Assembly (NCBI RefSeq): GCF_014197145.1
Contig: NZ_JACIEZ010000004.1
Span: 186,001 to 250,000, forward strand
Source of the DNA: Gellertiella hungarica
GTDB taxonomy: Bacteria; Pseudomonadota; Alphaproteobacteria; Rhizobiales; Rhizobiaceae
DNA length: 64,000 nt
Reading direction: 5' to 3'
Under the pieces are notes generated by a model. That model saw only the letters and a program-made list of their open reading frames with translations, searched no databases and was not told the origin of the DNA. The first letter of the stretch is position 1; each line of letters begins with the position of its first letter. Shown here piece after piece: positions 9,681 through 19,072 of this stretch. A program made the translations under genes and the position numbers.

Positions 9681-10967
9681 TCACGATTGCGCGATTCCTG
9701 CGATGGCGCGCGCGAAATCATCCGCCTCGAAGGGTTCCAGATCGTCGATCCCCTCGCCGACGCCGATGAAATAGACCGGCAGTTTGTGCTTCGCCGCAAT
9801 GGACACGAGGATGCCGCCGCGCGCCGTGCCATCGAGCTTCGTCATGATGAGGCCGCTCACCCCGGCCACGTTGCGGAAGATCTCCACCTGGTTCATGGCG
9901 TTCTGCCCGGTTGTGGCATCGAGTGTCTGGAGCACCGTGTGAGGCGCATCGGGATCGAGCTTGCCCAGCACGCGGACGATCTTTTCAAGCTCGGCCATCA
10001 GCTCTGTCTTGTTCTGCAGCCGGCCTGCCGTGTCGATGATCAGCACGTCGCTCTTCTTCGCCTTGGCCTGCTGGAAGGCATCGAAGGCAAGGCCTGCCGC
10101 GTCCGCACCCAGCTTGGTGCCGATGAAATCGGAACCCGTGCGCTCCGCCCAGATCTTCAGCTGCTCGATGGCGGCCGCGCGGAACGTATCGCCTGCGGCC
10201 AGCGTCACCTTGAGGCCGGCGCCGGAAAGCTTGGCCGCGAGCTTGCCGATGGTGGTCGTCTTGCCGGTGCCATTGACGCCGACGACGAGGATCACGTGCG
10301 GCTTGTGGGAAAGATCGAGCTTCAGCGGCTTGGCGACGGGTGCCAGCACCTTGCCGATTTCCGCCGCCATGATGCGCGTGACGTCCTCGCCCGAGACATC
10401 CTTGCCATAGCGTTCGGAAGAGAGCGCGCCGGTGATGCGCATCGCCGTTTCCACGCCGAGATCGGACTGGATGAGAAGCTCTTCCAGCTCCTCCAGCGTT
10501 TCTTCGTCGAGCTTCCGCTTGGTGAAGAGGGCTGCGATCTGTCCGGTCAGTTGCTGCGACGTGCGGGAAAGCCCTTCCCGCAGGCGCTGGAACCAGGAAA
10601 GCCTGGATTGCGGTGCCACAGGCTCGGCGGCCTTTTGCTCGACCTCTTCAAGCGCGAACCCCTTCGGCAGATGAGGCTGGGCAGGGGAGGCCTCCTCCGC
10701 AGTGGACGCCTCCAGGATTTCTGCAATTTCTTCCTGCGCTTCGGCCCGGATCTCCGACTCGATCACCTCTTCTGGCGGCTCGTCTTCAAGAGATGCGGCA
10801 TTTTCCTCAATTGCGGCTTCAGGTGCACTGGCTGTCTCTGCCTCCTCCGCCAGCGCTTCGAGATTGACGCCCTCCCCGGCGGCGGCAACCGGGAGCTCCT
10901 CTGCCGCTGCGGTGGCCGGCTCGTCCTTGCCGAAGGTGAAGATCTTCTTGATGAAACCAAGCGCCAT
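9681..10967 (-). CDS. ftsY: Signal recognition particle receptor FtsY
   Basis: 428-aa SRP receptor GTPase that docks ribosome-Ffh complexes at the membrane. The first 115 residues are a Glu/Ala-rich acidic A domain. The N domain follows from SRLSWFQRLREGLSRTSQQL, and the G domain has G1 GVNGTGKT (230-237), DTFRAAA, DTAGRL and TKLDGTARGG. The N-terminus MALGFIKKIFTFG is an amphipathic membrane-targeting segment. It lies 21 bases downstream of mtaB and is probably the last gene of a dapF-mtaB-ftsY operon. Its partner ffh lies nearby on the opposite strand. Confidence 0.98.
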   Translation of the reverse strand: MALGFIKKIFTFGKDEPATAAAEELPVAAAGEGVNLEALAEEAETASAPEAAIEENAASLEDEPPEEVIESEIRAEAQEEIAEILEASTAEEASPAQPHLPKGFALEEVEQKAAEPVAPQSRLSWFQRLREGLSRTSQQLTGQIAALFTKRKLDEETLEELEELLIQSDLGVETAMRITGALSSERYGKDVSGEDVTRIMAAEIGKVLAPVAKPLKLDLSHKPHVILVVGVNGTGKTTTIGKLAAKLSGAGLKVTLAAGDTFRAAAIEQLKIWAERTGSDFIGTKLGADAAGLAFDAFQQAKAKKSDVLIIDTAGRLQNKTELMAELEKIVRVLGKLDPDAPHTVLQTLDATTGQNAMNQVEIFRNVAGVSGLIMTKLDGTARGGILVSIAAKHKLPVYFIGVGEGIDDLEPFEADDFARAIAGIAQS

Positions 10968-10988
10968 GGAAACTGCCTGTCAGCCGCA

Positions 10989-12254
10989 TCAAGCGGCAAT
11001 GGGATCGATGATGAGATGGCGGCCATTATGGCCGGTAACGCGAACGTCAAGCAAGCGGCGCGGCTCGAGGCCCGGTGCCGCGGCCAGCGTGAAATTCTCC
11101 GCATGCGCCATGCCGTTCCGCTCGACGAGGATCGATTGCCGGGTTCCTACCATGCCGTCGAGATGGCCGATGGCAAGCGTGTCGCCCACAGCTCTGAGCC
11201 GGGCGGCGCGCTCCTTGATCAGAGCGCGGTCGAGCTGCGGCATGCGGGAGGCGGGTGTTCCCGGCCGCGGGCTGTAAGGAAAGACATGTAGCTGGGCGAT
11301 GCCGCAGGCTTCCGCATGCCGGACGGCATTGTCGAACATGTCTTCAGTCTCCGTGGGAAAACCCGCGATCATGTCCGCGCCAAAGGCGATGCCGGGCCGG
11401 AGACGCCGCGCCTGCTCGCAGAAGGAAAGCGCATCGGCCGCGGAATGCCGACGCTTCATCCGCTTCAGGATCATGTCGTCGCCATGCTGCAGCGACAGAT
11501 GCAGATGCGGCATGAAGCGCGGTTCGTCGGCAAGGAGATCGAGAAGATCCCTGTCCACCTCGATACTGTCGATGGAGGAAAGCCGCAGTCTTTCGATTTC
11601 CGGCACCTGTTTCAGCAAGGTCTTTGCCAGAAGGCCGAGCGAGGGCCTCCCCGGAAGATCCGCACCATAGCTGGTCGCATCGACGCCGGTCAGCACCACT
11701 TCGCGATAGCCTGCCTCCACGAGGCGGCGTGCCTGGTCGACAACCGCACCCATCGGCACCGAGCGGGAATTGCCTCTGCCGAAGGGAATGATGCAGAAGG
11801 TGCAGCGGTGATCGCAGCCGTTCTGCACCTGGAGGAAGGCCCGCACATGGCCGTCGATGTGATCGACCAGCTGCGGGGCCGTTTCCGTCACGCTCATGAT
11901 GTCGTTGACGCGGAGCTTTTCCTCTGCCGAAACGCCGAAATCGGGGAGCGCACCGTAGCTTTCCGCGCGGAGCTTCTCCTCGTTTCCGAGTACCAGGTCC
12001 ACTTCCGGCATGGCGGCAAAACCCTGCGCTTCCGTCTGGGCTGCACAGCCGGTCACGATGATCCGGGTGGCGGGATTTTCCCGACGGGCCCTGCGGATCG
12101 CCTGGCGTGCCTGCCGGACGGCCTCGCCGGTCACCGCGCAGGTATTCACGAGGATCGCGTCGCCGAGACCCGCCTTTTCGGCCTCCCGCCGCATCACTTC
12201 CGATTCATAGGTGTTCAGGCGGCAGCCGAAGATTATGACTTCGATGCCGCTCAC
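10989..12254 (-). CDS. mtaB: tRNA t(6)A37 methylthiotransferase MtaB
   Basis: 421-aa radical-SAM enzyme converting t6A37 to ms2t6A37 in tRNA. The N-terminal UPF0004 domain carries C11, C39 and C70 ([23 protein letters not shown]) for one [4Fe-4S] cluster. The radical-SAM cysteines are C147, C151 and C154 ([10 protein letters not shown]), and a TRAM-like C-terminus follows. I chose the GTG at 12252-12254 because the conserved domain begins right there and it overlaps the dapF stop (GTGA). Longer in-frame extensions lie inside dapF and have no family similarity. Confidence 0.95.
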   Translation of the reverse strand: MSGIEVIIFGCRLNTYESEVMRREAEKAGLGDAILVNTCAVTGEAVRQARQAIRRARRENPATRIIVTGCAAQTEAQGFAAMPEVDLVLGNEEKLRAESYGALPDFGVSAEEKLRVNDIMSVTETAPQLVDHIDGHVRAFLQVQNGCDHRCTFCIIPFGRGNSRSVPMGAVVDQARRLVEAGYREVVLTGVDATSYGADLPGRPSLGLLAKTLLKQVPEIERLRLSSIDSIEVDRDLLDLLADEPRFMPHLHLSLQHGDDMILKRMKRRHSAADALSFCEQARRLRPGIAFGADMIAGFPTETEDMFDNAVRHAEACGIAQLHVFPYSPRPGTPASRMPQLDRALIKERAARLRAVGDTLAIGHLDGMVGTRQSILVERNGMAHAENFTLAAAPGLEPRRLLDVRVTGHNGRHLIIDPIAA

Positions 12255-13150
12255 GAGGCAAGCGTCTCCGGATCGCGCTCGAACGCGCCCGTTGCCGGAT
12301 CGAGCCGACCGGACCATTCCCATTCGGCCGGACCGGTCATGATCACGTGATCGTCGCTTTCCCTCCATTCGATCACGAGCGGCGTCTTGACCGGGCTCGT
12401 CGCCACATTGACGGTCACCTTGCGGCCGGTCTTGCCGAGCCGGGCGGCGTTCACCGCTGCCGCACAGGCTGCCGATCCGCAGGCAAGCGTTTCACCGGCC
12501 CCCCGCTCCCAGGTGCGTGTGGTGATCTCGTGATCGGAATCCACCCGCGCCAGCGTGATGTTGGCCTTTTCCGGGAAGATCGGATGGTTTTCGAGGAGCG
12601 GCCCGAAACGCGGAAGATCATAGGACATCGGATCGTCCTTGACCCAGAAGGTCGCATGCGGATTGCCCATGGAAGCCGCTGCCGGCGAATGGAGGACCGG
12701 ATTGTCGATCGGGCCGATCTGGAGCTCGATACGGCTCGTATCATGGAATTCCTCGGCGAGCGGAATCCTGTCCCAGGCAAAGACCGGCTTGCCCATGTCT
12801 ACCGAGATCATGCCATCCTCTTGCTCCCGCGCCTGGAGAATGCCGCCGCGGGTATGGAAGGTGAAGCTTTTGCGGCCGGTTTCTGCGGCCAGCGCCTGCA
12901 CCACACAGCGCGTACCGTTGCCGCAGGCCTGCGCCATGGTGCCATCGCAATTGATGATGTCGATCCAGGCATCCGTTCCTTCTGCCTTCGGATCGTGGAT
13001 TGCCATGATCTGGTCGAAGCCGGTGGCCGGATCGGCCGCAAGGGCAATGGCCGCCTCCGGTGTCACGCGGTCGGCGCGGCCGCGCATGTCCACGACCAGG
13101 ATCTTGTTTCCCAGTCCGTTCATGCGCGCGAAAGGAACCCTGTTCTCCAT
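12251..13150 (-). CDS. dapF: Diaminopimelate epimerase
   Basis: 299-aa enzyme interconverting LL- and meso-diaminopimelate for lysine and peptidoglycan synthesis. The two catalytic cysteines lie in the family blocks QACGNGTRC (C76) and [13 protein letters not shown] (C224). I used the ATG at 13148-13150 ([15 protein letters not shown]), which aligns with related DapF proteins and has AGGG about 8 bases upstream. An in-frame ATG at 13168 is a possible alternative adding six residues. It overlaps mtaB by 4 bases. Confidence 0.97.
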   Translation of the reverse strand: MENRVPFARMNGLGNKILVVDMRGRADRVTPEAAIALAADPATGFDQIMAIHDPKAEGTDAWIDIINCDGTMAQACGNGTRCVVQALAAETGRKSFTFHTRGGILQAREQEDGMISVDMGKPVFAWDRIPLAEEFHDTSRIELQIGPIDNPVLHSPAAASMGNPHATFWVKDDPMSYDLPRFGPLLENHPIFPEKANITLARVDSDHEITTRTWERGAGETLACGSAACAAAVNAARLGKTGRKVTVNVATSPVKTPLVIEWRESDDHVIMTGPAEWEWSGRLDPATGAFERDPETLAS

Positions 13151-13227
13151 CGTCTCGACCCTGTGCATGGTGAAGCCCCGTTGCGGCCTCTATGACGGAA
13201 TTTCCCCAAGAATACCAGTCTTGCCAC

Positions 13228-14244
13228 TCAATCGATAGGCGGAACGTCAAATGTCTCGCCTGGCAGAAGCGCACGAAAACGCTCCCTTTCGACACCCGCC
13301 TCGTCCAGCGCCTTCATGAGGTCCGCCACGGGTTGGTCGATGGGTTCGTTGGTCAGTTGCACGGTGCCGAAATGATGCCCGACCGCATAGGCCGCATGGC
13401 AGAGTTTCATCCCCTCCACCGCCTCTTCCGGGTTCTGGTGCTGCCCGCGCATGAACCAGCGTGGTTCGTAAGCGCCGATCGGCAGGATCGCCAGCCGGAA
13501 ATCGCCGTATTTCCGCTGGGCGTCCCGGTAATTGATCCCCCGGTGGAAGCCGGTATCGCCGATGTGATAGATGCGGCCGGCCGGCGTCTCGAGCACGAAT
13601 GCGGCCCAGAGCGCCATGCGCCGGTCGCCGGTGCCACGCGCGGACCAGTGGTGGCAGGGTTCGGCATGGAGCGTCAGCGCCTCGCTGAATTCCAGCCGGT
13701 CGCCCCAGTCCATCACGTCTACATCGGCGTCGGGGATGGCCTTGCGGATGATGCGGTCATTGCCGAGCGGCGTGACGAAACGCGGCTTGTCGCGGCGCTG
13801 CAGGCGCTTGAGCGTTGCAATATCCAAGTGGTCGTAGTGGTTGTGGGTGACGATCACCAGATGGATGGGCGGCAGGGCCTCGAAGGGGATGCCGGGTGCC
13901 ATGACCCGCTTAGGCCCGGCGAAGGAAACCGGGCTCATGCGGTTCGACCAGACGGGATCGGTCAGGATATTGAGGCCTGCCACCTGGATCATCAGGCTGG
14001 CATGACCGATCATGGTCACCCTCAACCGACTGCCGTTCACCCTTTCCAGAGGCCGTGGATTGCGGAAGGGGCTCTCGCGCCACTTGGGCCAGCGGGCACG
14101 CCTGTCGCTGCCGAACTGCCAGCGCATCAGGTCGCGGAAGGTCCCGGGCTCGACACCGTCGGGGTTGAAGAAACGCACCCCGTCGAAGTGATCGGTGACG
14201 GGACCCGTATAATAGGGATTGCGGGCGGAGATGCGTTTCGCCAT
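13228..14244 (-). CDS. Metallo-beta-lactamase-fold hydrolase, NAPE-PLD/RomA-like
   Basis: 338-aa MBL-fold protein with the metal-binding motif THNHYDHLD (H134, H136, D138, H139), upstream TMIGHASLMIQVAGLNILTDPVWSNR, and downstream HIGDTGFHRG and VGHHFGT supplying further ligands. This block pattern matches the family of bacterial homologues of N-acyl-phosphatidylethanolamine phospholipase D (also called RomA-like outer membrane regulators). The substrate here is unknown; a phosphodiester or lipid amide substrate is inferred from the family. It stands alone between dapF and the divergent ffh operon. Confidence 0.85.
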   Translation of the reverse strand: MAKRISARNPYYTGPVTDHFDGVRFFNPDGVEPGTFRDLMRWQFGSDRRARWPKWRESPFRNPRPLERVNGSRLRVTMIGHASLMIQVAGLNILTDPVWSNRMSPVSFAGPKRVMAPGIPFEALPPIHLVIVTHNHYDHLDIATLKRLQRRDKPRFVTPLGNDRIIRKAIPDADVDVMDWGDRLEFSEALTLHAEPCHHWSARGTGDRRMALWAAFVLETPAGRIYHIGDTGFHRGINYRDAQRKYGDFRLAILPIGAYEPRWFMRGQHQNPEEAVEGMKLCHAAYAVGHHFGTVQLTNEPIDQPVADLMKALDEAGVERERFRALLPGETFDVPPID

Positions 14245-14584
14245 GGATGGTCCTTGTGCTCAAGCCATTAGCGATGAAGTGAGGCAGGCCATCGCGCATT
14301 TCAAGAAGCGCGCCGCGCCGCATTTTCGAGAAAAGCACCGGAAATCGGCACTTTTCCCGGCTGTCGCTTGACTTTTCCCGTTCCATCGTGTCTTAAGCCT
14401 CCCATTCAGCGAAGAGCAAATGCCTCCGAGCCGCCGACCGGGACCCTTCAAGGTGTAAACAGATCCCGGAGGTCAACATCCGACAGCGCGTTGCGCCCTC
14501 GGGTGTTATTCGGCTTTGCGCCTTGTTTTTGGCTGGAGGAATGCCAACGTTTCCGGTCATCCAGAAACGGCAAAGGAAGAAGTG
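14245..14584. other. Gene-free region between the MBL gene and ffh
   Basis: This 340-bp divergent intergenic stretch holds no credible gene. From left to right I see an imperfect palindrome of GAAAAG (14330-14335) and CTTTTC (14351-14356) enclosing CCG/CGG, a good promoter at 14367-14396, then a leader of about 180 bases for ffh. In the leader, GACC/GGTC (14436-14439 and 14471-14474) closes over GGGA/TCCC (14440-14443 and 14464-14467) with a 3-nt bulge. A second small hairpin, GCGC-GTT-GCGC, follows. I found no SRP RNA tetraloop signature here. Confidence 0.6.
14367..14396 (+). promoter_or_regulatory. Candidate sigma-70-type promoter of ffh
   Basis: CTTGAC (14367-14372) matches the rhizobial -35 consensus. 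TCTTAA at 14391-14396 lies 17 bases from the end of the TTGACT hexamer and can serve as -10. The predicted start near 14403 would give a structured leader of about 180 bases before ffh. Confidence 0.55.
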
Positions 14585-16147
14585 ATGTTTGAGAACCTCC
14601 AGGACCGTCTTGGTTCCATCCTGAATGGACTGACAGGCCGTGGCGCCCTTTCGGAAGCCGATGTTTCCGCCGCGCTGCGGGAGGTTCGCCGTGCGCTTCT
14701 GGAAGCGGACGTGGCGCTCGAAGTGGTCCGCTCCTTTACCGACCGGGTTCGCGAGAAGGCCGTCGGCGCAGAAATCCTGAAGAGCATCAAGCCCGGCCAG
14801 ATGGTCGTGAAGATCGTTCACGATGAGCTGATCGAGATGCTCGGCTCCGAAGGTGTCGGCATCGATCTCAACGCCCCTGCCCCCGTCGTCATCATGATGG
14901 TCGGCCTCCAGGGCTCCGGCAAGACGACCACCACGGCCAAGATCGCCAACCGCCTGGTTACCCGGGAGCGCAAGAAGGTCCTGATGGCCTCGCTCGACAC
15001 CCGCCGTCCGGCCGCGCAGGAACAGCTGCGCCAGCTCGGCGTGCAGGTCAGCATCGACACGCTTCCGGTCATCGCCGGTCAGTCGCCGGAGGACATCGCC
15101 AGCCGCGCCGTTCAGGCCGCGAAGCTTGGCGGTCATGATGTTGTGATCCTCGACACCGCGGGTCGTACTCACATCGACGAACCGCTCATGCAGGAGATGG
15201 CCGAGATCAAGCGGCGCGCCAAGCCGCATGAGATCCTGCTCGTGGCCGACAGCCTCACCGGTCAGGACGCGGTCAATCTCGCTCGCTCCTTCGACGAACG
15301 CGTCGGCATCACCGGCCTCGTGCTTACCCGCATGGACGGCGACGGCCGCGGGGGTGCCGCCCTTTCCATGCGTGCCGTCACCGGCAAGCCGGTCAAGCTC
15401 ATCGGCACCGGCGAGCGGATGGGCGAACTCGATGAATTCCATCCCCGCCGCATCGCGGATCGCATTCTGGGCATGGGCGATATCGTGTCGCTCGTCGAGA
15501 AGGCGGCCGAGAACATCGATGCCGAGAAGGCGGCCGCCATGGCCGCCAAGATGGCCAAGGGCAAATTCGACCTGAACGACCTCGCCGACCAGCTGAAGCA
15601 GATGCAGAAGATGGGCGGCATGGGCGGCATCATGGGTCTGATGCCGGGCATGTCCGGCATGAAGGACAAGATGGCTGCGGCCGGGCTGGACGACAGCCTG
15701 TTCAAGCGCCAGCTCGCCATCATTTCCTCGATGACGAAGGCAGAGCGCGCCAATCCCGATCTTCTGAAGCATTCGCGCAAGAAGCGCATTGCCGCCGGTT
15801 CGGGCACCGATGCCGCCGACATCAACAAGCTTTTGAAGATGCACCGCCAGATGGCCGACATGATGAAGCTCATGGGCAAGAACAAGGGCGGCATGATGAA
15901 GCAGATGATGGGTGGCCTGGCCAACAAGATGGGTCTCGGCGGCCTGATGGGCGGCGGCATGCCCGATCTCGCCAACATGGATCCGAAGCAGCTCGAGGCG
16001 CTGGCCAAGCAGGCGGAAGCCTCCGGTCTCATGAAGCCGGGTGCGATGCCGGGCCTGCCGGGCGGCCTGCCTGGGCTTGGCGCCCCCAAGCTTCCCGGCC
16101 TGGGCGGCGGGTTGCCGGGCCTGCCTGGCCTGCCGAAGAAAAAGTAA
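14585..16147 (+). CDS. ffh: Signal recognition particle protein Ffh
   Basis: 520-aa SRP54 GTPase that binds signal peptides and the SRP RNA. The N domain begins MFENLQDRLG, the G domain has G1 GLQGSGKT (107-114), DTRRPAA, DTAGRTHID and TRMDGDGRGGA, and the C-terminal M domain is rich in Met and Gly (MGGMGGIMGLMPGM). It ends in a low-complexity GLPGLP tail. The ATG at 14585 has AAAGGAAG just upstream; longer in-frame extensions enter the leader. It is first in the series ffh, chorismate mutase, rpsP, rimM, trmD. Confidence 0.98.
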   Translation: MFENLQDRLGSILNGLTGRGALSEADVSAALREVRRALLEADVALEVVRSFTDRVREKAVGAEILKSIKPGQMVVKIVHDELIEMLGSEGVGIDLNAPAPVVIMMVGLQGSGKTTTTAKIANRLVTRERKKVLMASLDTRRPAAQEQLRQLGVQVSIDTLPVIAGQSPEDIASRAVQAAKLGGHDVVILDTAGRTHIDEPLMQEMAEIKRRAKPHEILLVADSLTGQDAVNLARSFDERVGITGLVLTRMDGDGRGGAALSMRAVTGKPVKLIGTGERMGELDEFHPRRIADRILGMGDIVSLVEKAAENIDAEKAAAMAAKMAKGKFDLNDLADQLKQMQKMGGMGGIMGLMPGMSGMKDKMAAAGLDDSLFKRQLAIISSMTKAERANPDLLKHSRKKRIAAGSGTDAADINKLLKMHRQMADMMKLMGKNKGGMMKQMMGGLANKMGLGGLMGGGMPDLANMDPKQLEALAKQAEASGLMKPGAMPGLPGGLPGLGAPKLPGLGGGLPGLPGLPKKK

Positions 16148-16159
16148 AGGGGGAGAGCC

Positions 16160-16480
16160 ATGCCGACAGAAGACGTCAAGAAGCAGCTCGCGGGCTATCG
16201 CCAGTCCATCGACAACATTGATGCGGCGCTGGTGCACATGCTTGCGGAGCGCTTCCGCTGCACCCAGGCCGTCGGCGTGCTGAAGGCCACCCACGATCTT
16301 CCCCCGGCGGATCCCGCCCGCGAGGAATACCAGATTGCCCGCCTCCGCCGGCTTGCCAACGAGGCCAACCTGGACCCCGACTTTGCCGAGAAATTCCTGA
16401 ACTTCATCATCAGGGAAGTCATCCGGCATCATGAAGCCATTGCTGCCAATTACAGCAGCCAGACCCAACAACCCGCTTGA
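16160..16480 (+). CDS. Chorismate mutase, AroQ class
   Basis: 106-aa all-helical monofunctional chorismate mutase, converting chorismate to prephenate for Phe and Tyr synthesis. It shows the AroQ core YRQSIDNIDAALVHMLAERFRCTQAVGVLK, the segment DPAREEYQIARLRRLANEANLD and the final helix FAEKFLNFIIREVIRHH. The start is 13 bases after ffh with a GGGGGAGA ribosome site. The position between ffh and rpsP is the usual one in rhizobia. Confidence 0.93.
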   Translation: MPTEDVKKQLAGYRQSIDNIDAALVHMLAERFRCTQAVGVLKATHDLPPADPAREEYQIARLRRLANEANLDPDFAEKFLNFIIREVIRHHEAIAANYSSQTQQPA

Positions 16481-16518
16481 ACCCAGGCGGTCAGAAAAGC
16501 ACTTGAAGGAGTAATGCC

Positions 16519-16881
16519 ATGTCCCTGAAAATCCGTCTCGCCCGTGGTGGTTCGAAGAAGCGCCCCTACTACCACATCGTCGTTGCAGACGCCCGTTCGC
16601 CGCGCGATGGCCGCTTCCTCGAAAAGCTCGGCTCCTGGAACCCGATGCTCGGCAAGGACGACGAAAAGCGCGTTGAGCTGAATGCCGAGCGCGTGCAGCA
16701 CTGGATCGCCAACGGCGCTCAGCCGACCGACCGCGTCCTGCGCTTCCTCGACCAGGCTGGTCTTGCCAAGCGTGCCGCCCGCTCCAACCCGGAAAAGGCA
16801 AAGCCGGGCAAGAAGGCTCTGGAACGCGCCGCCGAGAAGAAGCAGAAGGCAGAAGATGCCGCTGCCGCCGCTGCAGAATAA
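16519..16881 (+). CDS. rpsP: 30S ribosomal protein S16
   Basis: 120-aa S16 with the canonical start [42 protein letters not shown]. The C-terminal third is a Lys/Ala/Glu-rich extension ([30 protein letters not shown]) as in many alphaproteobacterial S16 proteins. AAGGAG precedes the ATG. A stem-loop follows before rimM. Confidence 0.98.
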   Translation: MSLKIRLARGGSKKRPYYHIVVADARSPRDGRFLEKLGSWNPMLGKDDEKRVELNAERVQHWIANGAQPTDRVLRFLDQAGLAKRAARSNPEKAKPGKKALERAAEKKQKAEDAAAAAAE

Positions 16882-16904
16882 TCTGCATCGCTGGTAAGAG
16901 AGAC

Positions 16905-16928
16905 GGGCGGCATGTTATCATGCCGCCC
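16905..16928 (+). terminator. Stem-loop between rpsP and rimM
   Basis: Perfect 10-bp stem GGGCGGCATG / CATGCCGCCC with a TTAT loop, followed by TTTCTGTTTGTT. It lies in the 81-base gap between rpsP and rimM and could terminate or attenuate transcription, so that S16 is made in excess over RimM and TrmD. Confidence 0.75.
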
Positions 16929-16962
16929 TTTCTGTTTGTTGCTGCCGGAATGGAAGACATTG

Positions 16963-17532
16963 ATGGCAAAGCTTGAAAACCCCGTACTGATCGCCACCGT
17001 GGGTGCAGCCCAGGGATTGCGCGGCGAAGTGAGGGTAAAATCCTATACGGACGATCCCCTGGCCCTTGGCGACTATGGCAACCTGCATGCCACCGATGGG
17101 CGGATCTTCGAGATCCTCGACATGCGCGAGGCGAAGAACATGGTTATCGTTCGCTTCCGCGGAATCAATGACCGTACAGCGGCCGAAAGCCTGAACGGCC
17201 TCGATCTTTACATCGATCGGGCCAACCTGCCCGATGAGGAGCTCGAGGAAGACGAGTTCTACTTCGCCGATCTGGAGGGGCTGGAAGCGGTCGACGCCGA
17301 GGGGCGGTCCTGGGGACATGTAAGCGGCATCTATGATTTTGGCGCAGGCGACCTTCTGGAGCTGAAGGGGCAGGGCCGTCGACCGGCACTCATTCCCTTC
17401 TCCGAGGCCGCTGTTCTGGAAATCGATCTGGATGCGGGAAAAATGCTCGTCGATCCCGTCGCAGCCGGCCTGACGGAAGGCCCCTCCGACGGGCTTCCGC
17501 CGTCGATTTCCGGCGGGGAACCCCGCAAGTGA
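16963..17532 (+). CDS. rimM: Ribosome maturation factor RimM
   Basis: 189-aa 16S rRNA processing factor that binds S19 in the 30S head. The N-terminal domain begins [29 protein letters not shown]; the PRC-barrel domain follows [14 protein letters not shown] and [18 protein letters not shown] chose the ATG at 16963 at the domain boundary; upstream in-frame codons run through the stem-loop. A Pro/Ser/Gly-rich C-terminal tail precedes a 4-base overlap with trmD. Confidence 0.96.
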   Translation: MAKLENPVLIATVGAAQGLRGEVRVKSYTDDPLALGDYGNLHATDGRIFEILDMREAKNMVIVRFRGINDRTAAESLNGLDLYIDRANLPDEELEEDEFYFADLEGLEAVDAEGRSWGHVSGIYDFGAGDLLELKGQGRRPALIPFSEAAVLEIDLDAGKMLVDPVAAGLTEGPSDGLPPSISGGEPRK

Positions 17533-18254
17533 GCGATGCGGCGGCTTTCCGGGCGAGCATTCTCACCCTCTATCCCGACATGTTTCCCGGTCATCTCGGC
17601 CATTCTCTTGCAGGAAAAGCGCTCGAACGCGGGGACTGGTCGCTGGAAACGGTGCAGATCCGCGAATTTGCCACCGATCGCCATCGCACCGTGGACGACA
17701 CGCCGGCCGGCGGCGGTGCCGGAATGGTGCTGAAGCCGGACATTCTCGCCAAGGCCATCGACAGTCTGGGACCAGAAGATCCGCGACCACGCATTCTCAT
17801 GAGCCCGCGAGGACGCCCTCTGACCCAGAAACGCGTTCGCGAACTCGCCTGCGGCCCGGGCGTCGTCATCATCTGTGGCCGCTTCGAAGGCGTCGACCAG
17901 AGGATCATCGAGGCCCGGGACCTCGAGGAAGTCTCCATTGGCGACTATATCCTTTCGGGCGGCGAACCTGCCGCGCTGATCGTGCTCGATGCGATCGTCC
18001 GCATTCTTCCCGGCGTGATGGGCAACGAGCAATCAGGCCTGCACGAGAGCTTCGAAGGCGGTCTTCTGGAGCATCCCCACTACACCCGGCCGCAGGTCTT
18101 CGAGGGCCGCGAAATTCCGGCCGTCCTGACTTCGGGAAACCACGCGGCCATCGCCCGATGGCGCCATGAGGAGGCGGTAAAACTGACCCGGGCGCGCCGT
18201 CCCGAACTCCTGGCGGCGGCGGAACCGGCAGAGAAGGACAAAAAGCCCCGCTGA
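17529..18254 (+). CDS. trmD: tRNA (guanine-N1)-methyltransferase
   Basis: 241-aa SPOUT-family enzyme forming m1G37 in tRNA. The trefoil-knot motifs are visible: [42 protein letters not shown] and [34 protein letters not shown]. The start is a GTG that overlaps the rimM stop. A C-terminal [11 protein letters not shown] region follows. It ends 183 bases before rplS, so rplS may have an additional promoter. Confidence 0.97.
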   Translation: MSDAAAFRASILTLYPDMFPGHLGHSLAGKALERGDWSLETVQIREFATDRHRTVDDTPAGGGAGMVLKPDILAKAIDSLGPEDPRPRILMSPRGRPLTQKRVRELACGPGVVIICGRFEGVDQRIIEARDLEEVSIGDYILSGGEPAALIVLDAIVRILPGVMGNEQSGLHESFEGGLLEHPHYTRPQVFEGREIPAVLTSGNHAAIARWRHEEAVKLTRARRPELLAAAEPAEKDKKPR

Positions 18255-18437
18255 CGGGGTGACAAGCCCCCTCTTTTGGTGTAGAGGCTCGCGCGGAAAT
18301 GGGGTTTGCCCCGTCTGCCACCAAACAAAGAATGGCGTACCCGCTCCTGCCCTTCAAGGGCATGGTCCCAAGGCCTTGATGCCAAAGATCAACGTGAGCG
18401 CTCTGGCTGTTTCAGAAGAAATCGAAAGGTTAGACCG

Positions 18438-18929
18438 ATGAACATCATTCAGCAGCTGGAAGCCGAACAGGCTGCCAAGATCGCCGAAAAGCGCACCCTT
18501 CCCGAATTCTCTCCGGGCGACACCGTTCGCGTCAACGTGCGCGTGACGGAAGGCAACCGTACCCGCGTTCAGGCTTACGAAGGCGTTTGCATCGCCCGTT
18601 CCGGCGGCGGCCTCAACGAGAGCTTCACCGTTCGCAAGATCTCCTACGGCGAAGGCGTCGAGCGCGTATTCCCGGTTTACTCCCCGCTGGTCGAAGGCGT
18701 TGAAGTCGTTCGCCGTGGTAAGGTCCGTCGCGCAAAGCTCTACTACCTGCGCGACCTGCGCGGCAAGGCAGCCCGCATCTCCGAAAACACCGGCACCCGC
18801 GCCCGCAAGCTCAATGATGCAGAGCGCGCCGCCGTTGCCGAGGAAAAGGCTCGCATCGAAGCCGAGAAGGTTGCAGCCGCTCAGGCACTCGCCGCTGAAA
18901 AGGCAGCAGCGGAAGCCGCTGGCGAATAA
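18438..18929 (+). CDS. rplS: 50S ribosomal protein L19
   Basis: 163-aa L19 located at the 30S-50S interface. The core runs from [11 protein letters not shown] through [31 protein letters not shown] to [18 protein letters not shown]. The remaining roughly 40 residues form an Ala/Glu/Lys-rich C-terminal extension typical of rhizobial L19 proteins, against about 115 aa in enterobacteria. A strong terminator follows. Confidence 0.98.
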   Translation: MNIIQQLEAEQAAKIAEKRTLPEFSPGDTVRVNVRVTEGNRTRVQAYEGVCIARSGGGLNESFTVRKISYGEGVERVFPVYSPLVEGVEVVRRGKVRRAKLYYLRDLRGKAARISENTGTRARKLNDAERAAVAEEKARIEAEKVAAAQALAAEKAAAEAAGE

Positions 18930-18954
18930 GACTGGAAATATTTTCCATGAACAG

Positions 18955-18978
18955 GGCGGCCCTCGGGCCGCCTTTTTT
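18955..18978 (+). terminator. Rho-independent terminator of rplS
   Basis: Stem GGCGGCC (18955-18961) / GGCCGCC (18966-18972), loop CTCG, followed by six Ts and a second T-rich run. This marks the end of the S16/L19 transcript. Confidence 0.9.
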
Positions 18979-19072
18979 GTTTTTGCCGCTAAACGCGGCT
19001 GACCGCTCTTGCCAGCCCGAAGCGAACTGTGACACTTTCTGACCAAACAGTAAAAAACGGGAGAAATCAGAC

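Noticed and set aside
14400-14584. SRP (4.5S) RNA gene in the ffh leader
   Set aside because: The conserved GGAAGGnAGCA tetraloop region is absent on both strands.
18255-18437. Ribosomal-protein leader element before rplS
   Set aside because: A small GGGGTTTGCCCC hairpin and other partial pairings exist, but no recognisable L19 leader structure.
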